Source of the DNA: an uncultured Collinsella sp. | GTDB taxonomy: Bacteria; Actinomycetota; Coriobacteriia; Coriobacteriales; Coriobacteriaceae | DNA: 64,000 nt | Reading direction: 5' to 3' | NCBI GenBank assembly: GCA_902470765.1 | Contig: CABRHW010000004.1 | Location: 1-64,000, forward strand | Program-made: the position numbers and the translations under genes | Part shown: piece after piece, positions 25,128-33,950 of the stretch | Layout: every line of letters begins with the position of its first letter | Numbering within the stretch: position 1 is the stretch's first letter | Notes under the pieces: generated by a model | Database searches by the model: none | Told to the model about the DNA's origin: nothing | What the model saw: only the letters and a program-made list of their open reading frames with translations

Positions 25128-25658
25128 ATGTCTTATTTGGATCTGGCTCGGGGTCGGTATTCTTGTCGTGAATTTCAGGATCGTTCTGTTGAGCAAGCTG
25201 TTGTGGATGCCATTGTTGAGGCTGGGCGGATTGCTCCTTCTGCTTGTAATAATCATCCTTCTCGTGTGATGGTGCTGGATACGCCTGAGCTTCTGGAGAA
25301 GGCTGCTGCTTGTCAGCCTCGGTTTGCTCGTGATGGATCTATCTTTGGCGCTCCGCTCATCTTCCTTATTTGTAGCGTTACCGAAGACGCTTGGGTGCGC
25401 CCGTATGACCAGATGAATTCCAGTGAAATCGATACGTCCATAGTGTGCGATCAGATGATGATGGAGGCCACCGAGCAGGGCCTGGGAACGTGCTGGGTAT
25501 GCCATTTTAAGCCCGAGGTGGCACAGGAGCAGTTCAACCTGCCCGAGGGCGTCTATCCCTATCACATGCTCGTCTGCGGATATCCTGCCGACCACATCGC
25601 CGACCCCGAGCATCGCGAGGCCCGTACCATTCCCCTCTCCGACTTCCTCCTCAAGTAG
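25128..25658 (+). CDS. Nitroreductase family protein
   Basis: This is an FMN-dependent oxidoreductase of the nitroreductase fold. The 176-residue protein has the N-terminal RYSCREFQDRSV FMN-contact segment (10-21), APSACNNHP (36-44) and the C-terminal GLGTCWVCHF and YHMLVCGYP strands. It is a short member lacking long insertions. ATG 25128 has GGAGG 6 nt upstream. Codons 2-71 almost never end in C (one exception, codon 28), whereas the rest of the gene prefers C-ending codons like the neighbours. This sharp break suggests a mosaic origin or a local mutational bias. Confidence 0.9.
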   Translation: MSYLDLARGRYSCREFQDRSVEQAVVDAIVEAGRIAPSACNNHPSRVMVLDTPELLEKAAACQPRFARDGSIFGAPLIFLICSVTEDAWVRPYDQMNSSEIDTSIVCDQMMMEATEQGLGTCWVCHFKPEVAQEQFNLPEGVYPYHMLVCGYPADHIADPEHREARTIPLSDFLLK

Positions 25659-25704
25659 ATTTTGGGACATGCCCTAAAACCTATCCTTGACCGCTCACCG
25701 GTTC

Positions 25705-25743
25705 GCCGAGTTCTGCGCCACTATGTGCAGGGCTCGGTTTTTT
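25705..25743 (+). terminator. Nitroreductase terminator
   Basis: The stem GCCGAG...TGC / GCA..CTCGG is followed by TTTTTT, 47 nt after the stop. Confidence 0.8.
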
Positions 25744-25768
25744 ATGTTGCGCGCCCCGGTACAGTCAT

Positions 25769-25800
25769 AAAAAAGGACCCGCAAGCTGCGGGTCCTTTCT
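25769..25800 (-). terminator. divIVA terminator
   Basis: On the minus strand AAAGGACCCGCAG / CTGCGGGTCCTTT-type arms end in TTTTTTATG. It ends the long division cluster. Confidence 0.9.
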
Positions 25801-25824
25801 AGGCACTAAATTGTAGGCCGAATG

Positions 25825-26499
25825 TTAGTCCAGGTCGTCGGCAGCGAAGTTGTCGATCGGGGCGAAGGGATCGGCCACGGGGACAACCGGGTCAGCGACG
25901 GGCAGCGGCTCGGCGGGAACAGTCACCGCAGGAGAAGCGGCAGAACCGACCGGCGTGGAGGCCATGAGGTCGGCCGGGAAGGAGTTCTGGGCATCGTCCA
26001 TGAAGTGCTGGATGAGCTTGAGATACTCGGCCTTGAACTCCTCACGAGAAGCCTTGAGACGATCGATCTCCTCGAGCTCAGCCTGCTTTTCGGTCAGAGC
26101 CTGGCGGATAACCTCGCGGGCCTTGGCGTCAGCCTCGTTGCGAATACGCTCAGCGTTCTCATTGGCATCGTTGACGATGGTCTCAGCGGTCTGCTGGGCA
26201 GCGATCAGGGCAGCGGAAATCTGGCGCTCCTGAGCGGAGAAGTCAGGGGCGGGAGCAGCCACGGGGGCGGCAGGAACAGCCTGGGCGGGGGCATCCTGAG
26301 CCTGGGCAAGCTGAGCCTGCGCATCGGCAAGCTGCTGCTCGGTAGCAGTCAGACGACCCTTAAGGTCGACGATCTTAGCGAGCATAGCGTCAACCTCAGA
26401 GGACAGCGTCTCCAAGAAGACGTCGACCTCGGCAGGATCGTAGCCACGCTTGGCCTCAGAGAAAGTCTGAGCCTGGATGTCTGCAGGGGTAATAGCCAT
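25825..26499 (-). CDS. divIVA: DivIVA domain-containing cell division protein
   Basis: DivIVA is a coiled-coil protein that marks curved membranes at poles and septa. The 224-residue protein has the DivIVA N-terminal domain (ITPADIQAQTFSEAKRGYDPAEVDVFLE, residues 3-30), then coiled-coil stretches at about 32-70 and 100-160, with an Ala/Pro-rich linker between (about 68-86). A Pro/Val/Asp-rich C-terminal tail follows. The ribosome-binding site is AAAGGAG. It is the last gene of the cluster after yggT. Confidence 0.92.
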   Translation of the reverse strand: MAITPADIQAQTFSEAKRGYDPAEVDVFLETLSSEVDAMLAKIVDLKGRLTATEQQLADAQAQLAQAQDAPAQAVPAAPVAAPAPDFSAQERQISAALIAAQQTAETIVNDANENAERIRNEADAKAREVIRQALTEKQAELEEIDRLKASREEFKAEYLKLIQHFMDDAQNSFPADLMASTPVGSAASPAVTVPAEPLPVADPVVPVADPFAPIDNFAADDLD

Positions 26500-26560
26500 A
26501 ACAAGTCTCCTTTTTCATCGCCTCGGCGCTACACGCCCGACGTAAGTTACTAAGTCAGTT

Positions 26561-26842
26561 CTACACGAGTATACCTATAAGAAGCTGCAGAACCAGCCTC
26601 TGCACCAACTGCAACGCAATAATCGCAACGACCGGCGAAAAATCGATACCGCCCATCGGCGGGATGAAACGACGGAACAGGTTGAGCCACGGACCGCACA
26701 CGCTATCAAGCACCGCGGCAATATCCTGAAGCAAACCACCCTGCTTCATGGGAATCCACGTCATAAAGCAGTAGACGACAATGAGCGTGGAATAGAAGTT
26801 GAACAGCGTGTTGACCAGCTGGACGATAGTGTAGATGTTGAT
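26561..26842 (-). CDS. YggT family membrane protein, non-canonical start likely
   Basis: This is a small membrane protein of the division cluster with two hydrophobic segments. The first canonical ATG (26764) would give 67 residues and cut off the first transmembrane helix. The frame continues upstream through a good YggT N-terminus (NIYTIVQLVNTLFNFYSTLI) to a stop that is part of the sepF stop region. Between that stop and the helix there is no ATG, GTG or TTG. A strong GACGAGGAG site sits 6 nt before an ATC codon (26842-26840) and directly before an ATT (26848-26846). Start at ATC or ATT is inferred; a base error is the alternative. Confidence 0.7.
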   Translation of the reverse strand: MNIYTIVQLVNTLFNFYSTLIVVYCFMTWIPMKQGGLLQDIAAVLDSVCGPWLNLFRRFIPPMGGIDFSPVVAIIALQLVQRLVLQLLIGILV

Positions 26843-26863
26843 GGGAATCTCCTCGTCTTGTCT

Positions 26864-27586
26864 TTACTTAAGGTAGCCGTCCGCACGAAGCTTCTTGAGA
26901 TCGGAATCTTTGACCTCGCAACCGGCGGGCAGCACCATGAACACGCGGTCGCCCACCTCCTTGACCGTGGCACCCAGACCGCAGGCAAAGCCGTAAGAGA
27001 AGTCCAAGACGCGCTTGGCAACTTCGGTGCGTACGCCCACAAAAATCAGTGCGACAGGCTGCTTGGTGCGAACGCGGCGCACCACGGTCTCCACGTCGTC
27101 ATAGCTCTCGGGGCGCAGGACATAGGCCGGCAGCTGCGGTGTGGCGTTGATGATATTGCTCGCATAGGCCGAGGCATCGCTCGGTGCAGGCGCGGGCGCA
27201 GCGGCGGCACGGGCGCGGGTGTTCTCGGCGTAGCTAGACGGCGTGTCATAGGCACCAGGACGATAACCGCTCGCAACACTGTCCTGCGAGCGCGAAGGCG
27301 GGTTATACGTTGTGGCATGGCGAGAGTCATCGCCGACCAGCTGACCGGAGCGCGTATACACGGCAACCGACTCAGCTTCACCGCGGCGCGTCTGACCAAG
27401 CAGGCCGTTGCTCGGCTCGTCTTGGGTGTAGAAGCCCTCGCCCGAAGCACCGCTGTAGCCGTTGCCCTGATAACTATCGTCATAGCCGTCATCGTAGCCG
27501 TAGTCGTCGTCCTGGCCATAACCCTGGTCGTAACCCTGCTGGCCGCCCAGGTGCATCTTATTTTTAATCTCGTCAAGGAAGCCCAT
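26864..27586 (-). CDS. sepF: Cell division protein SepF
   Basis: SepF polymerises and tethers FtsZ to the membrane. The 240-residue protein begins MGFLDEIKNKMHL, the amphipathic membrane helix. A low-complexity Gly/Tyr/Asp stretch follows (about 15-50), then an Ala/Pro/Ser-rich linker and the SepF domain (about 148-240: LRPESYDDVETVVRRVRTKQPVALIF onward). ATG 27586 with GAGAGGA is preferred over the longer frame to 27637 because it starts at the conserved helix. With no ftsA beside ftsZ, SepF is the likely main FtsZ anchor. Confidence 0.94.
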   Translation of the reverse strand: MGFLDEIKNKMHLGGQQGYDQGYGQDDDYGYDDGYDDSYQGNGYSGASGEGFYTQDEPSNGLLGQTRRGEAESVAVYTRSGQLVGDDSRHATTYNPPSRSQDSVASGYRPGAYDTPSSYAENTRARAAAAPAPAPSDASAYASNIINATPQLPAYVLRPESYDDVETVVRRVRTKQPVALIFVGVRTEVAKRVLDFSYGFACGLGATVKEVGDRVFMVLPAGCEVKDSDLKKLRADGYLK

Positions 27587-27646
27587 GGTTGTGTCCTCTC
27601 GCGGTTTAGTGCAGGCGCCCCGATAATCAGTGCGCACTTCAGAGCC

Positions 27647-28384
27647 TTATTTTACTGCAAACTCCGGGCTAAATACTACCCTGCCCAGGCGAACGAGCGT
27701 AGAGCCCTCCTCAAGGGCAGGCTCAAAGTCCTCGCTCATGCCGCAGGAAAGCTCAGGCAGGTTCAAATCGGGATGCGCCGCCTCCAGCTCATCCCTCAGC
27801 TCACGAAGACCCGCAAAGGTGCGGCGTGCCACATCCTTATTCCCCCGGGGCGCCATAGTCATAAGCCCCTGCACGCAAATTCCCTCAAGTTCCGCAAGCT
27901 CACCCGCGGCGGCGCGAATCTCATCGGGCGAAAAGCCTCCCTTCGACTCCTCACCACTCACATTGACCTCAATGAGCACACGCTGGGGGCCGGCGAGCTC
28001 GCCTGCCTCAATCTTGCGGACGGCACGGCTCGAGATCGCCTGCGCCAGATGCAGCGAACCCACCGAGTGAATCAGCTCGGCTGAGCCCAGCACCGCATTG
28101 ATCTTATTGGTCTGCAGGTTGCCGATCATATCGAAGCGCACCTCGGGCAGCTCCGGATGCTCCGCCAGACCCGTGAGCTTGCGAACCAGCTCCTGCGGGC
28201 GGTTCTCGGCAAAATGGCGATACCCCGCCTGGATGGCGGCAACGGTCTCATCGACACCAACGGTCTTGGACACGGCAATGAGGCTCGCGGCGTCGTGGGG
28301 ACGGCCCGCGCGATCGAGCGCCGCATAAAAACGTTCCAGAATCTGCTCGCGGCGAGCGCGCATCAAGTCCAAATAGTTATCCAT
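27647..28384 (-). CDS. YggS family pyridoxal phosphate-binding protein
   Basis: This PLP homeostasis protein (YggS/PROSC/YlmE family) holds PLP and balances vitamin B6 and amino-acid pools without a known reaction. The 245-residue protein has LIAVSKTV (PLP lysine, about residue 36), HFAENRPQE (family motif usually FGENRVQE), FDMIGNLQTNK and the C-terminal LSCGMSEDFEPALEEGSTLVRLGRVVF. ATG 28384 has GGAGG 9 nt upstream; the frame to 28468 is not supported. Its place before sepF and yggT is conserved in many Gram-positives. Confidence 0.94.
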   Translation of the reverse strand: MDNYLDLMRARREQILERFYAALDRAGRPHDAASLIAVSKTVGVDETVAAIQAGYRHFAENRPQELVRKLTGLAEHPELPEVRFDMIGNLQTNKINAVLGSAELIHSVGSLHLAQAISSRAVRKIEAGELAGPQRVLIEVNVSGEESKGGFSPDEIRAAAGELAELEGICVQGLMTMAPRGNKDVARRTFAGLRELRDELEAAHPDLNLPELSCGMSEDFEPALEEGSTLVRLGRVVFSPEFAVK

Positions 28385-28434
28385 TGCCAATCGCCTCCGC
28401 TGACAGCCAAACAAGTAGTCCCATGCTAACGCAA

Positions 28435-28467
28435 GAGCGCGGCCCCGCATGTGCAAGGCCGCGCTCA
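28435..28467 (-). terminator. Hairpin between phoU and yggS
   Basis: Arms GAGCGCGGCC / GGCCGCGCTC have a short loop and only a TTGCG tail. It could partly stop transcription at the end of the pst-phoU segment. Confidence 0.5.
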
Positions 28468-28503
28468 CTTAGGTATTTACAATCTTTCGACGAACGGGGT
28501 TAC

Positions 28504-29361
28504 TTACTCCTCGTCGTCCTCGCCATCGTCCTCGTCCTCAAGATGATCGAGCAGGTAGCGAAGACCCTCGCTGACCTCGCTAACGGGCACCTTGGCAACG
28601 TAGCGCGCGTCGACGGCGGGCCTCATGATAACACCCTCGCCCGAAGGCACGCGCATGCTCTCGAGCTCATCCTCATCAGTGCAGGCGATATCACCGGCAG
28701 TCATACGCTGTCCGGTCAACAGGAAGGTCAGACGGCAGGCGGCATCGATGGAAATCGAGGCGATGCGATCGAGATAGCGCGATACCATGATGGCGCGGCG
28801 CAGGTCGTCATAGTTGCTGTCGTCGTCCATAAAGTCGCCCGTATCCATACGGTTAAAGGTGCGGAAGAACTTCTCGTAGGCGGCGCGCACTGGCTCGTCC
28901 TCGACGGCCAAGTTGCAGATGATGGACATGTCGTTGGTGACGAGCGCAGAAAGCGAAGAGCCCAGCACCTGGTAGACGGCCTCAGCCTCGGCCTCGACCG
29001 TGCCGACAAGCTCCTTGGGCAGCGAGATGTCGGCCTTGATCATATGACGCGTGGCACGGCAAATCTGGCGAACCTTATCGGTCATGCGCTGCAGGTTAAA
29101 GTCGACGTAGATGATCGTCTGCAGCAAGCGGAAGTCGGAGGCGACCGGTGACTGCGTGGCGATCAGGTTGTAGCACACGGCCTCCAGGTTAGCGCAGCGC
29201 GCGTCAATCGAAAGCGTGCGCTTCTTGGTCTTGGTGGCGAGCTTGCGGTCGTCGGTAACATAGGCCCTCACGGCATCGTGGAGGGCCAGATCGACGGCCT
29301 CGTAGATGCTCAGCATCTCGTGGCGGGCCTCGATGAGCTGACGGGAAAACAGTTTGCGCAT
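28504..29361 (-). CDS. phoU: PhoU domain-containing phosphate regulator
   Basis: PhoU couples the Pst transporter to the Pho two-component system and lowers phosphate uptake when phosphate is ample. The 285-residue protein has two PhoU repeats (about 12-100 and 110-205) with the ATQSPVASDFRLLQTIIYVDFNLQRMTD stretch (68-95) and SRYLDRIASISIDAA. It is longer than the usual 220 residues because of an approximately 80-residue C-terminal part ending in a strongly acidic tail (EDEDDGEDDEE). The ribosome-binding site is TTGGAG. It is the last gene of the pst group. Confidence 0.93.
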   Translation of the reverse strand: MRKLFSRQLIEARHEMLSIYEAVDLALHDAVRAYVTDDRKLATKTKKRTLSIDARCANLEAVCYNLIATQSPVASDFRLLQTIIYVDFNLQRMTDKVRQICRATRHMIKADISLPKELVGTVEAEAEAVYQVLGSSLSALVTNDMSIICNLAVEDEPVRAAYEKFFRTFNRMDTGDFMDDDSNYDDLRRAIMVSRYLDRIASISIDAACRLTFLLTGQRMTAGDIACTDEDELESMRVPSGEGVIMRPAVDARYVAKVPVSEVSEGLRYLLDHLEDEDDGEDDEE

Positions 29362-29453
29362 GGTTCACTCCAATCAGTTGGGTGCGGTCATGCCGCCCGC
29401 ACAGTGAATACGCACCGGACCAGGTCCGATCGGCTTGGGACTAGTCGCACCGA

Positions 29454-30257
<804 letters not shown>

Positions 30258-30269
30258 GGGACTCCTTAA

Positions 30270-31175
30270 CTAGCGACGCTTACGCGACAGGAAGCGCGCA
30301 AACAGGTTGAAGGCCAAAATGATCACCATCAGCAAGAGCGCAGTGCCGTAGGCTGCGTTCATGTTGATGCCGTCGTTGGCAAGCAGGTACAGGTGAACGG
30401 TCATGGGACGACCGGAATCGAGCGGCGAAATAGGTAGATTGATGGCCTGGCCCATGGTGTAGAGCACCACGGCGGTCTCGCCGATGGCACGGCCGATGGC
30501 AAGGACGATGCCCGTGGCAATGCGGCCAAAGGCCGAAGGAAGCACGATCTTGGAGACGACCTGCCACTTGGTAGCGCCCAGGCCGTACGCGCCCCAACGG
30601 ATATAGCGCGGAACGGCGCGAATGGCTTCTTCGGTGGTGCGCATGACGATGGGAAGCATCAAGAGCGCGAGCGCCAGAGCGGCCGAGACCATCGAAAGGC
30701 CCAGGCCCATAGCCTCGACAAACAAGGCGTAGCCAAACAGGCCCATAACGATGGAGGGCACCGAGGCCAAAGCGTCAGCAGCGTAGCGAATGAGCTCGAC
30801 GACCTTGCCCTGCTTGGCGTACTCGGCCAGATAGACGGCTGCCAGCACAGCGATCGGCGTGCAGATAAGCATGGCGAGCGCCGTCACGTAGACGGTCGAG
30901 ACGATCGTGGGCCAAATTCCGCCCTCGGCGTTGACGCCCTGGGGCCAACCGAAGATAAAGTCGAGCGAGATGTGTGGCAGGCCGTTGATGACCACGTAGG
31001 CGATGATAGCGACCAGCACCAGCGTGGTGATGTAGGCAGCGGCACGAAACACGCCAAGCATGATCTTGTTGGACAGGTCCTTGTTGATGCGGCCCTTCTT
31101 GCCGTGGGAAAGGGCACGCTTGATGCGCTCGCGCGACGAGGTCGTATCGACCGTCGTGTCAACGGAATCGGACAT
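30270..31175 (-). CDS. pstA: Phosphate ABC transporter permease PstA
   Basis: PstA is one of the two membrane subunits of the Pst importer. The 301-residue protein has a basic N-terminal extension (about 30 residues) and six hydrophobic segments. The permease EAA-type loop is visible as YGLGATKWQVVSKIVLPSA and the conserved AIGRAIGETAVV follows. It is 3 nt downstream of pstC, so translation is probably coupled. Confidence 0.96.
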   Translation of the reverse strand: MSDSVDTTVDTTSSRERIKRALSHGKKGRINKDLSNKIMLGVFRAAAYITTLVLVAIIAYVVINGLPHISLDFIFGWPQGVNAEGGIWPTIVSTVYVTALAMLICTPIAVLAAVYLAEYAKQGKVVELIRYAADALASVPSIVMGLFGYALFVEAMGLGLSMVSAALALALLMLPIVMRTTEEAIRAVPRYIRWGAYGLGATKWQVVSKIVLPSAFGRIATGIVLAIGRAIGETAVVLYTMGQAINLPISPLDSGRPMTVHLYLLANDGINMNAAYGTALLLMVIILAFNLFARFLSRKRR

Positions 31176-31178
31176 AGC

Positions 31179-32105
31179 CTACCCCCTCTTCTTCTTGGAA
31201 ATCAGACGGACGATACCCACCAGCGTGGCGGAGATGATAAACAGGACCACACCCATGCCGAACAGCGCCGAGCGGTGCAGACCCGAGGAATAGCTCATGT
31301 CGAGCGCAATCTGGCTCGTGAGCGTCGAGATGGGGCTCGCAATGCTGTCGGGAATAACCGGGGCGTTACCTACGACCATGAGCACGGCCATGGTCTCGCC
31401 GATGGCACGGCCCATACCCAGCACGATGGCATCAACGATACCCAGCTTCGCGGCAGGTAGCACGACCTTATAGATGGTCTGCCACTTTGTGGCGCCCATG
31501 GCATACGATGCCTCGCGAATGCCCATGGGAATGGAATTGAGAGCATCGATGGTGAGCGTGGTGATGGTAGGGACGATCATGATGGCGAGCACAAACCACG
31601 CCGTCAGCGCACCAAAACCAAGGCCGCCGGTCAGTTGTGCGATAAACGGGCGGATGATGATCATGCCAAAGAAGCCGTAGATGATGGAGGGTATGCCCGC
31701 CAGCAGGTCAACGGCGGGGCTGATGAGCTTGCGCACGCGCTTGCCGGCGATCTCGACCAGGTACACGGCCGTGCCCACACCTAGCGGCACGCCCATGGCG
31801 AGCGCACCGACGGTCACCAGACCTGAGCCGGCAAGCAGCGACATGATGCCGTAGTGGCCCTCAGAGGGCGCCCACGTAAAGCTAAAGAAGTCCGCCAGAC
31901 CGATGTCGGTAAAGACGGGCAGCGCCGAGTACGTGGTAAAGACAAAAATCAGGATGACGGTAACGACCGCCAAAAACGCGCAGGCAAAGAAGATCCACTG
32001 CAGCGCCTTCTCCTTGATATAGGTACTGCGCGATACGAGCGCCAGCTCGCGCTTCTTGGGTGCCTGAGCATTCTGCTCAGTCTGGGAGTTTTCCTGTGCT
32101 TCCAT
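31179..32105 (-). CDS. pstC: Phosphate ABC transporter permease PstC
   Basis: PstC is the second membrane subunit. The 308-residue protein has a polar N-terminal extension of about 35 residues, six transmembrane segments, the EAA loop YAMGATKWQTIYKVVLPAA and GRAIGETMAV. ATG 32105 is chosen over GTG 32114 because GGGGAG lies 8 nt before it. It then starts 1 nt after the pstS stop. Confidence 0.96.
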   Translation of the reverse strand: MEAQENSQTEQNAQAPKKRELALVSRSTYIKEKALQWIFFACAFLAVVTVILIFVFTTYSALPVFTDIGLADFFSFTWAPSEGHYGIMSLLAGSGLVTVGALAMGVPLGVGTAVYLVEIAGKRVRKLISPAVDLLAGIPSIIYGFFGMIIIRPFIAQLTGGLGFGALTAWFVLAIMIVPTITTLTIDALNSIPMGIREASYAMGATKWQTIYKVVLPAAKLGIVDAIVLGMGRAIGETMAVLMVVGNAPVIPDSIASPISTLTSQIALDMSYSSGLHRSALFGMGVVLFIISATLVGIVRLISKKKRG

Positions 32106-32106
32106 G

Positions 32107-32943
32107 CTACTCACTCCCCTTCTCGTCGTTGGTGACGGGAATAAAGCCCGCCTCGCGAATCTGCTTGTCCATCTTTTCGGACGTCACGTAGTCGATGTAA
32201 TCCTGCGCCTGCTGCGAAGGCGCACCCTTCACAAAGAAGTAAAGGTCGCGCGAGATGGGATAGCCGCCGCTCGCGACCGTCTTCTCGGACGCCTCAACAT
32301 GATTGACCGAGACGGCCTTGACCGAGGTCTTGGCGTTGAGACTCTCGACAAAACCCAGCGAGATGTAGCCAATAGCGCCACGCGAGCGGGACACGACATC
32401 GCGTACCTGGCCCGTACCCGAAAGAACAGCCGAACGGCGATCGAACGGCGTGCCGTCCATCACGATGGTACGGAAGGCCTCGCGCGTACCGGACGCCTCG
32501 TCTCGGTTGATGACCTGAATCCTCAGGTCCTCGCCACCGACTTCTTTCCAGTTGGTGATCTTGCCGGCGTAGATATCGCGGAGCTGCTCGGTCGAGAGGT
32601 TATCGACGGGGTTGTCGTCGTTCACGATGACAGCAATACCGTCGTGGGCAATGACGATGGGAGTCAGGCCCAGATCCTGTTCGTCGGCATTGAGTCCACG
32701 GGAGGAGCTGGCGATATCGGCCGTGCCGGCGCTGACGGCCTCGATGCCAGCGGAAGAACCCAAACCGGAAACGAGCACGTCGATGCCGGTCTCCTCCTTA
32801 AAACCCTCGGCCGCAATCTCGGCGATAGGAAGGCAGGTCGTGGAGCCAGCGACGGTAATGGAAGAGGTGGAAGATCCCGAAGAACAGGCGCACAGCGTAA
32901 GCGTAAGCACAGCGACGCTCAGGACCGATACGATCTTTCTCAT
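32107..32943 (-). CDS. pstS: Phosphate ABC transporter substrate-binding lipoprotein PstS
   Basis: PstS captures phosphate outside the membrane. The 278-residue protein has a lipoprotein signal (MRKIVSVLSVAVLTLTLCAC, lipid-carrying Cys about residue 18). It also has the phosphate-binding GSTTCLPIAE loop, the DEASGTREAF segment and a YFFVKG strand typical of the family. Its ATG overlaps the stop of pgeF in ATGA, a 4-nt overlap, so its translation is tied to pgeF. Confidence 0.96.
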   Translation of the reverse strand: MRKIVSVLSVAVLTLTLCACSSGSSTSSITVAGSTTCLPIAEIAAEGFKEETGIDVLVSGLGSSAGIEAVSAGTADIASSSRGLNADEQDLGLTPIVIAHDGIAVIVNDDNPVDNLSTEQLRDIYAGKITNWKEVGGEDLRIQVINRDEASGTREAFRTIVMDGTPFDRRSAVLSGTGQVRDVVSRSRGAIGYISLGFVESLNAKTSVKAVSVNHVEASEKTVASGGYPISRDLYFFVKGAPSQQAQDYIDYVTSEKMDKQIREAGFIPVTNDEKGSE

Positions 32944-33740
32944 AGCATCACGCCGATCGCAGCATGGCGCCCACAGGTGCCGTTCTCGTTACGGTAGGAA
33001 TAAAAGCGGTCGTTCTGACGCACAGTCGAAAGCTGGGTATCCACGATATTATCCGCGTCGACACCGACATCTACCAGCGCCTCGCAAATGGCAGCGGAAA
33101 GATTGAGCATGCGAGAGGTGCTCGCATCGATGCACGAGAACTCGGCGGCAAAGCGATCCATGAGTTCCTGGGATACCTCATATTCGTCACCCAAGATATG
33201 GGGGCCGATATAGGCGGAAACGTCGCTCGCATCGCAGCCGGCAGCATCGCAAAGCGCCTGGCACGCCTTGGCGGAAATACGTGCAATCGTGCCCTTCCAA
33301 CCGGAGTGCACCACGGCAAATCCGCCGGGGGCCACCAGCACCACGGGAACGCAGTCGGCAAAGCAGAGCAGCACGGGCACGTTATGCGCCGTGCAGACGA
33401 TGGCATCACAGCCCTCGGCAATCTGCTCGCGAACGTCCTCAAGGTCATCGGCGCCGTTCGAGGTCACCGCAACGATATGATCACCATGGACCTGATTGGG
33501 AACGAGCAGGTTGTGCTCGCACTCGGCGGCACCCATAGCCTCGAGCGCACGACGACGATTTTCTTGAACAGCAAAGGGGTCATCGCCAACATGCGAGCCC
33601 AAGTTGAGTGAGGAGTACGCATCTTCGGAAACGCCACCGGCGCGCTCGGTGAAGGCAAAGCGAACATCGGATGTCGCGCCCTCCACCAACGTAACTCCAT
33701 CATGGTCGACACGCGAAACTTTGTCCGCACGTGCTGCCAT
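32940..33740 (-). CDS. pgeF: Peptidoglycan editing factor PgeF (YfiH, laccase-domain)
   Basis: PgeF-family proteins remove wrongly inserted residues from peptidoglycan precursors; some members show purine-nucleoside or polyphenol oxidase activity. The 266-residue protein has the metal-site motifs NQVHGD (His), CFADCVPV (Cys) and VVHSGWKGT (His). ATG 33740 has AGGAGG 7 nt upstream. It follows ftsZ as in many Gram-positives, but here it is the first gene of the phosphate operon. The stop overlaps pstS by 4 nt. Confidence 0.93.
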   Translation of the reverse strand: MAARADKVSRVDHDGVTLVEGATSDVRFAFTERAGGVSEDAYSSLNLGSHVGDDPFAVQENRRRALEAMGAAECEHNLLVPNQVHGDHIVAVTSNGADDLEDVREQIAEGCDAIVCTAHNVPVLLCFADCVPVVLVAPGGFAVVHSGWKGTIARISAKACQALCDAAGCDASDVSAYIGPHILGDEYEVSQELMDRFAAEFSCIDASTSRMLNLSAAICEALVDVGVDADNIVDTQLSTVRQNDRFYSYRNENGTCGRHAAIGVML

Positions 33741-33845
33741 ACTAAAGCCTCCTAATAACACAAGTACCGCGGCATCGCCGCTACAGCCCGCGTTTATACG
33801 GCTGTCATACTTCTCTAAAAGGATACCTGCTGCGCTGGAGGCAAT

Positions 33846-33863
33846 CGTAAAGGGAACGTAAAG
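33846..33863 (-). promoter_or_regulatory. Candidate PHO box ahead of pgeF-pst
   Basis: On the minus strand CTTTACG is repeated with an exact 11-nt step (CTTTACGTTCC, CTTTACGATTG). This matches the 11-nt repeat spacing of known PhoP/PhoB sites. Weak core boxes follow downstream (TATCCT and TATAAA), as expected for an activated promoter. The ftsZ terminator lies just upstream, so pgeF-pst needs its own promoter here. Confidence 0.5.
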
Positions 33864-33895
33864 AGATTGGAGGTTCTAGTTTACAAAGTCGAAAT

Positions 33896-33926
33896 AAAAA
33901 GGGCGCGTCCATACGGACACGCCCCT
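33896..33926 (-). terminator. ftsZ terminator
   Basis: On the minus strand GGGCGTGTCC / GGACGCGCCC with a short loop is followed by TTTTTATTT, 25 nt after the ftsZ stop. Confidence 0.9.
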
Positions 33927-33950
33927 GTGCACAACAATGCAAAGAACGAC

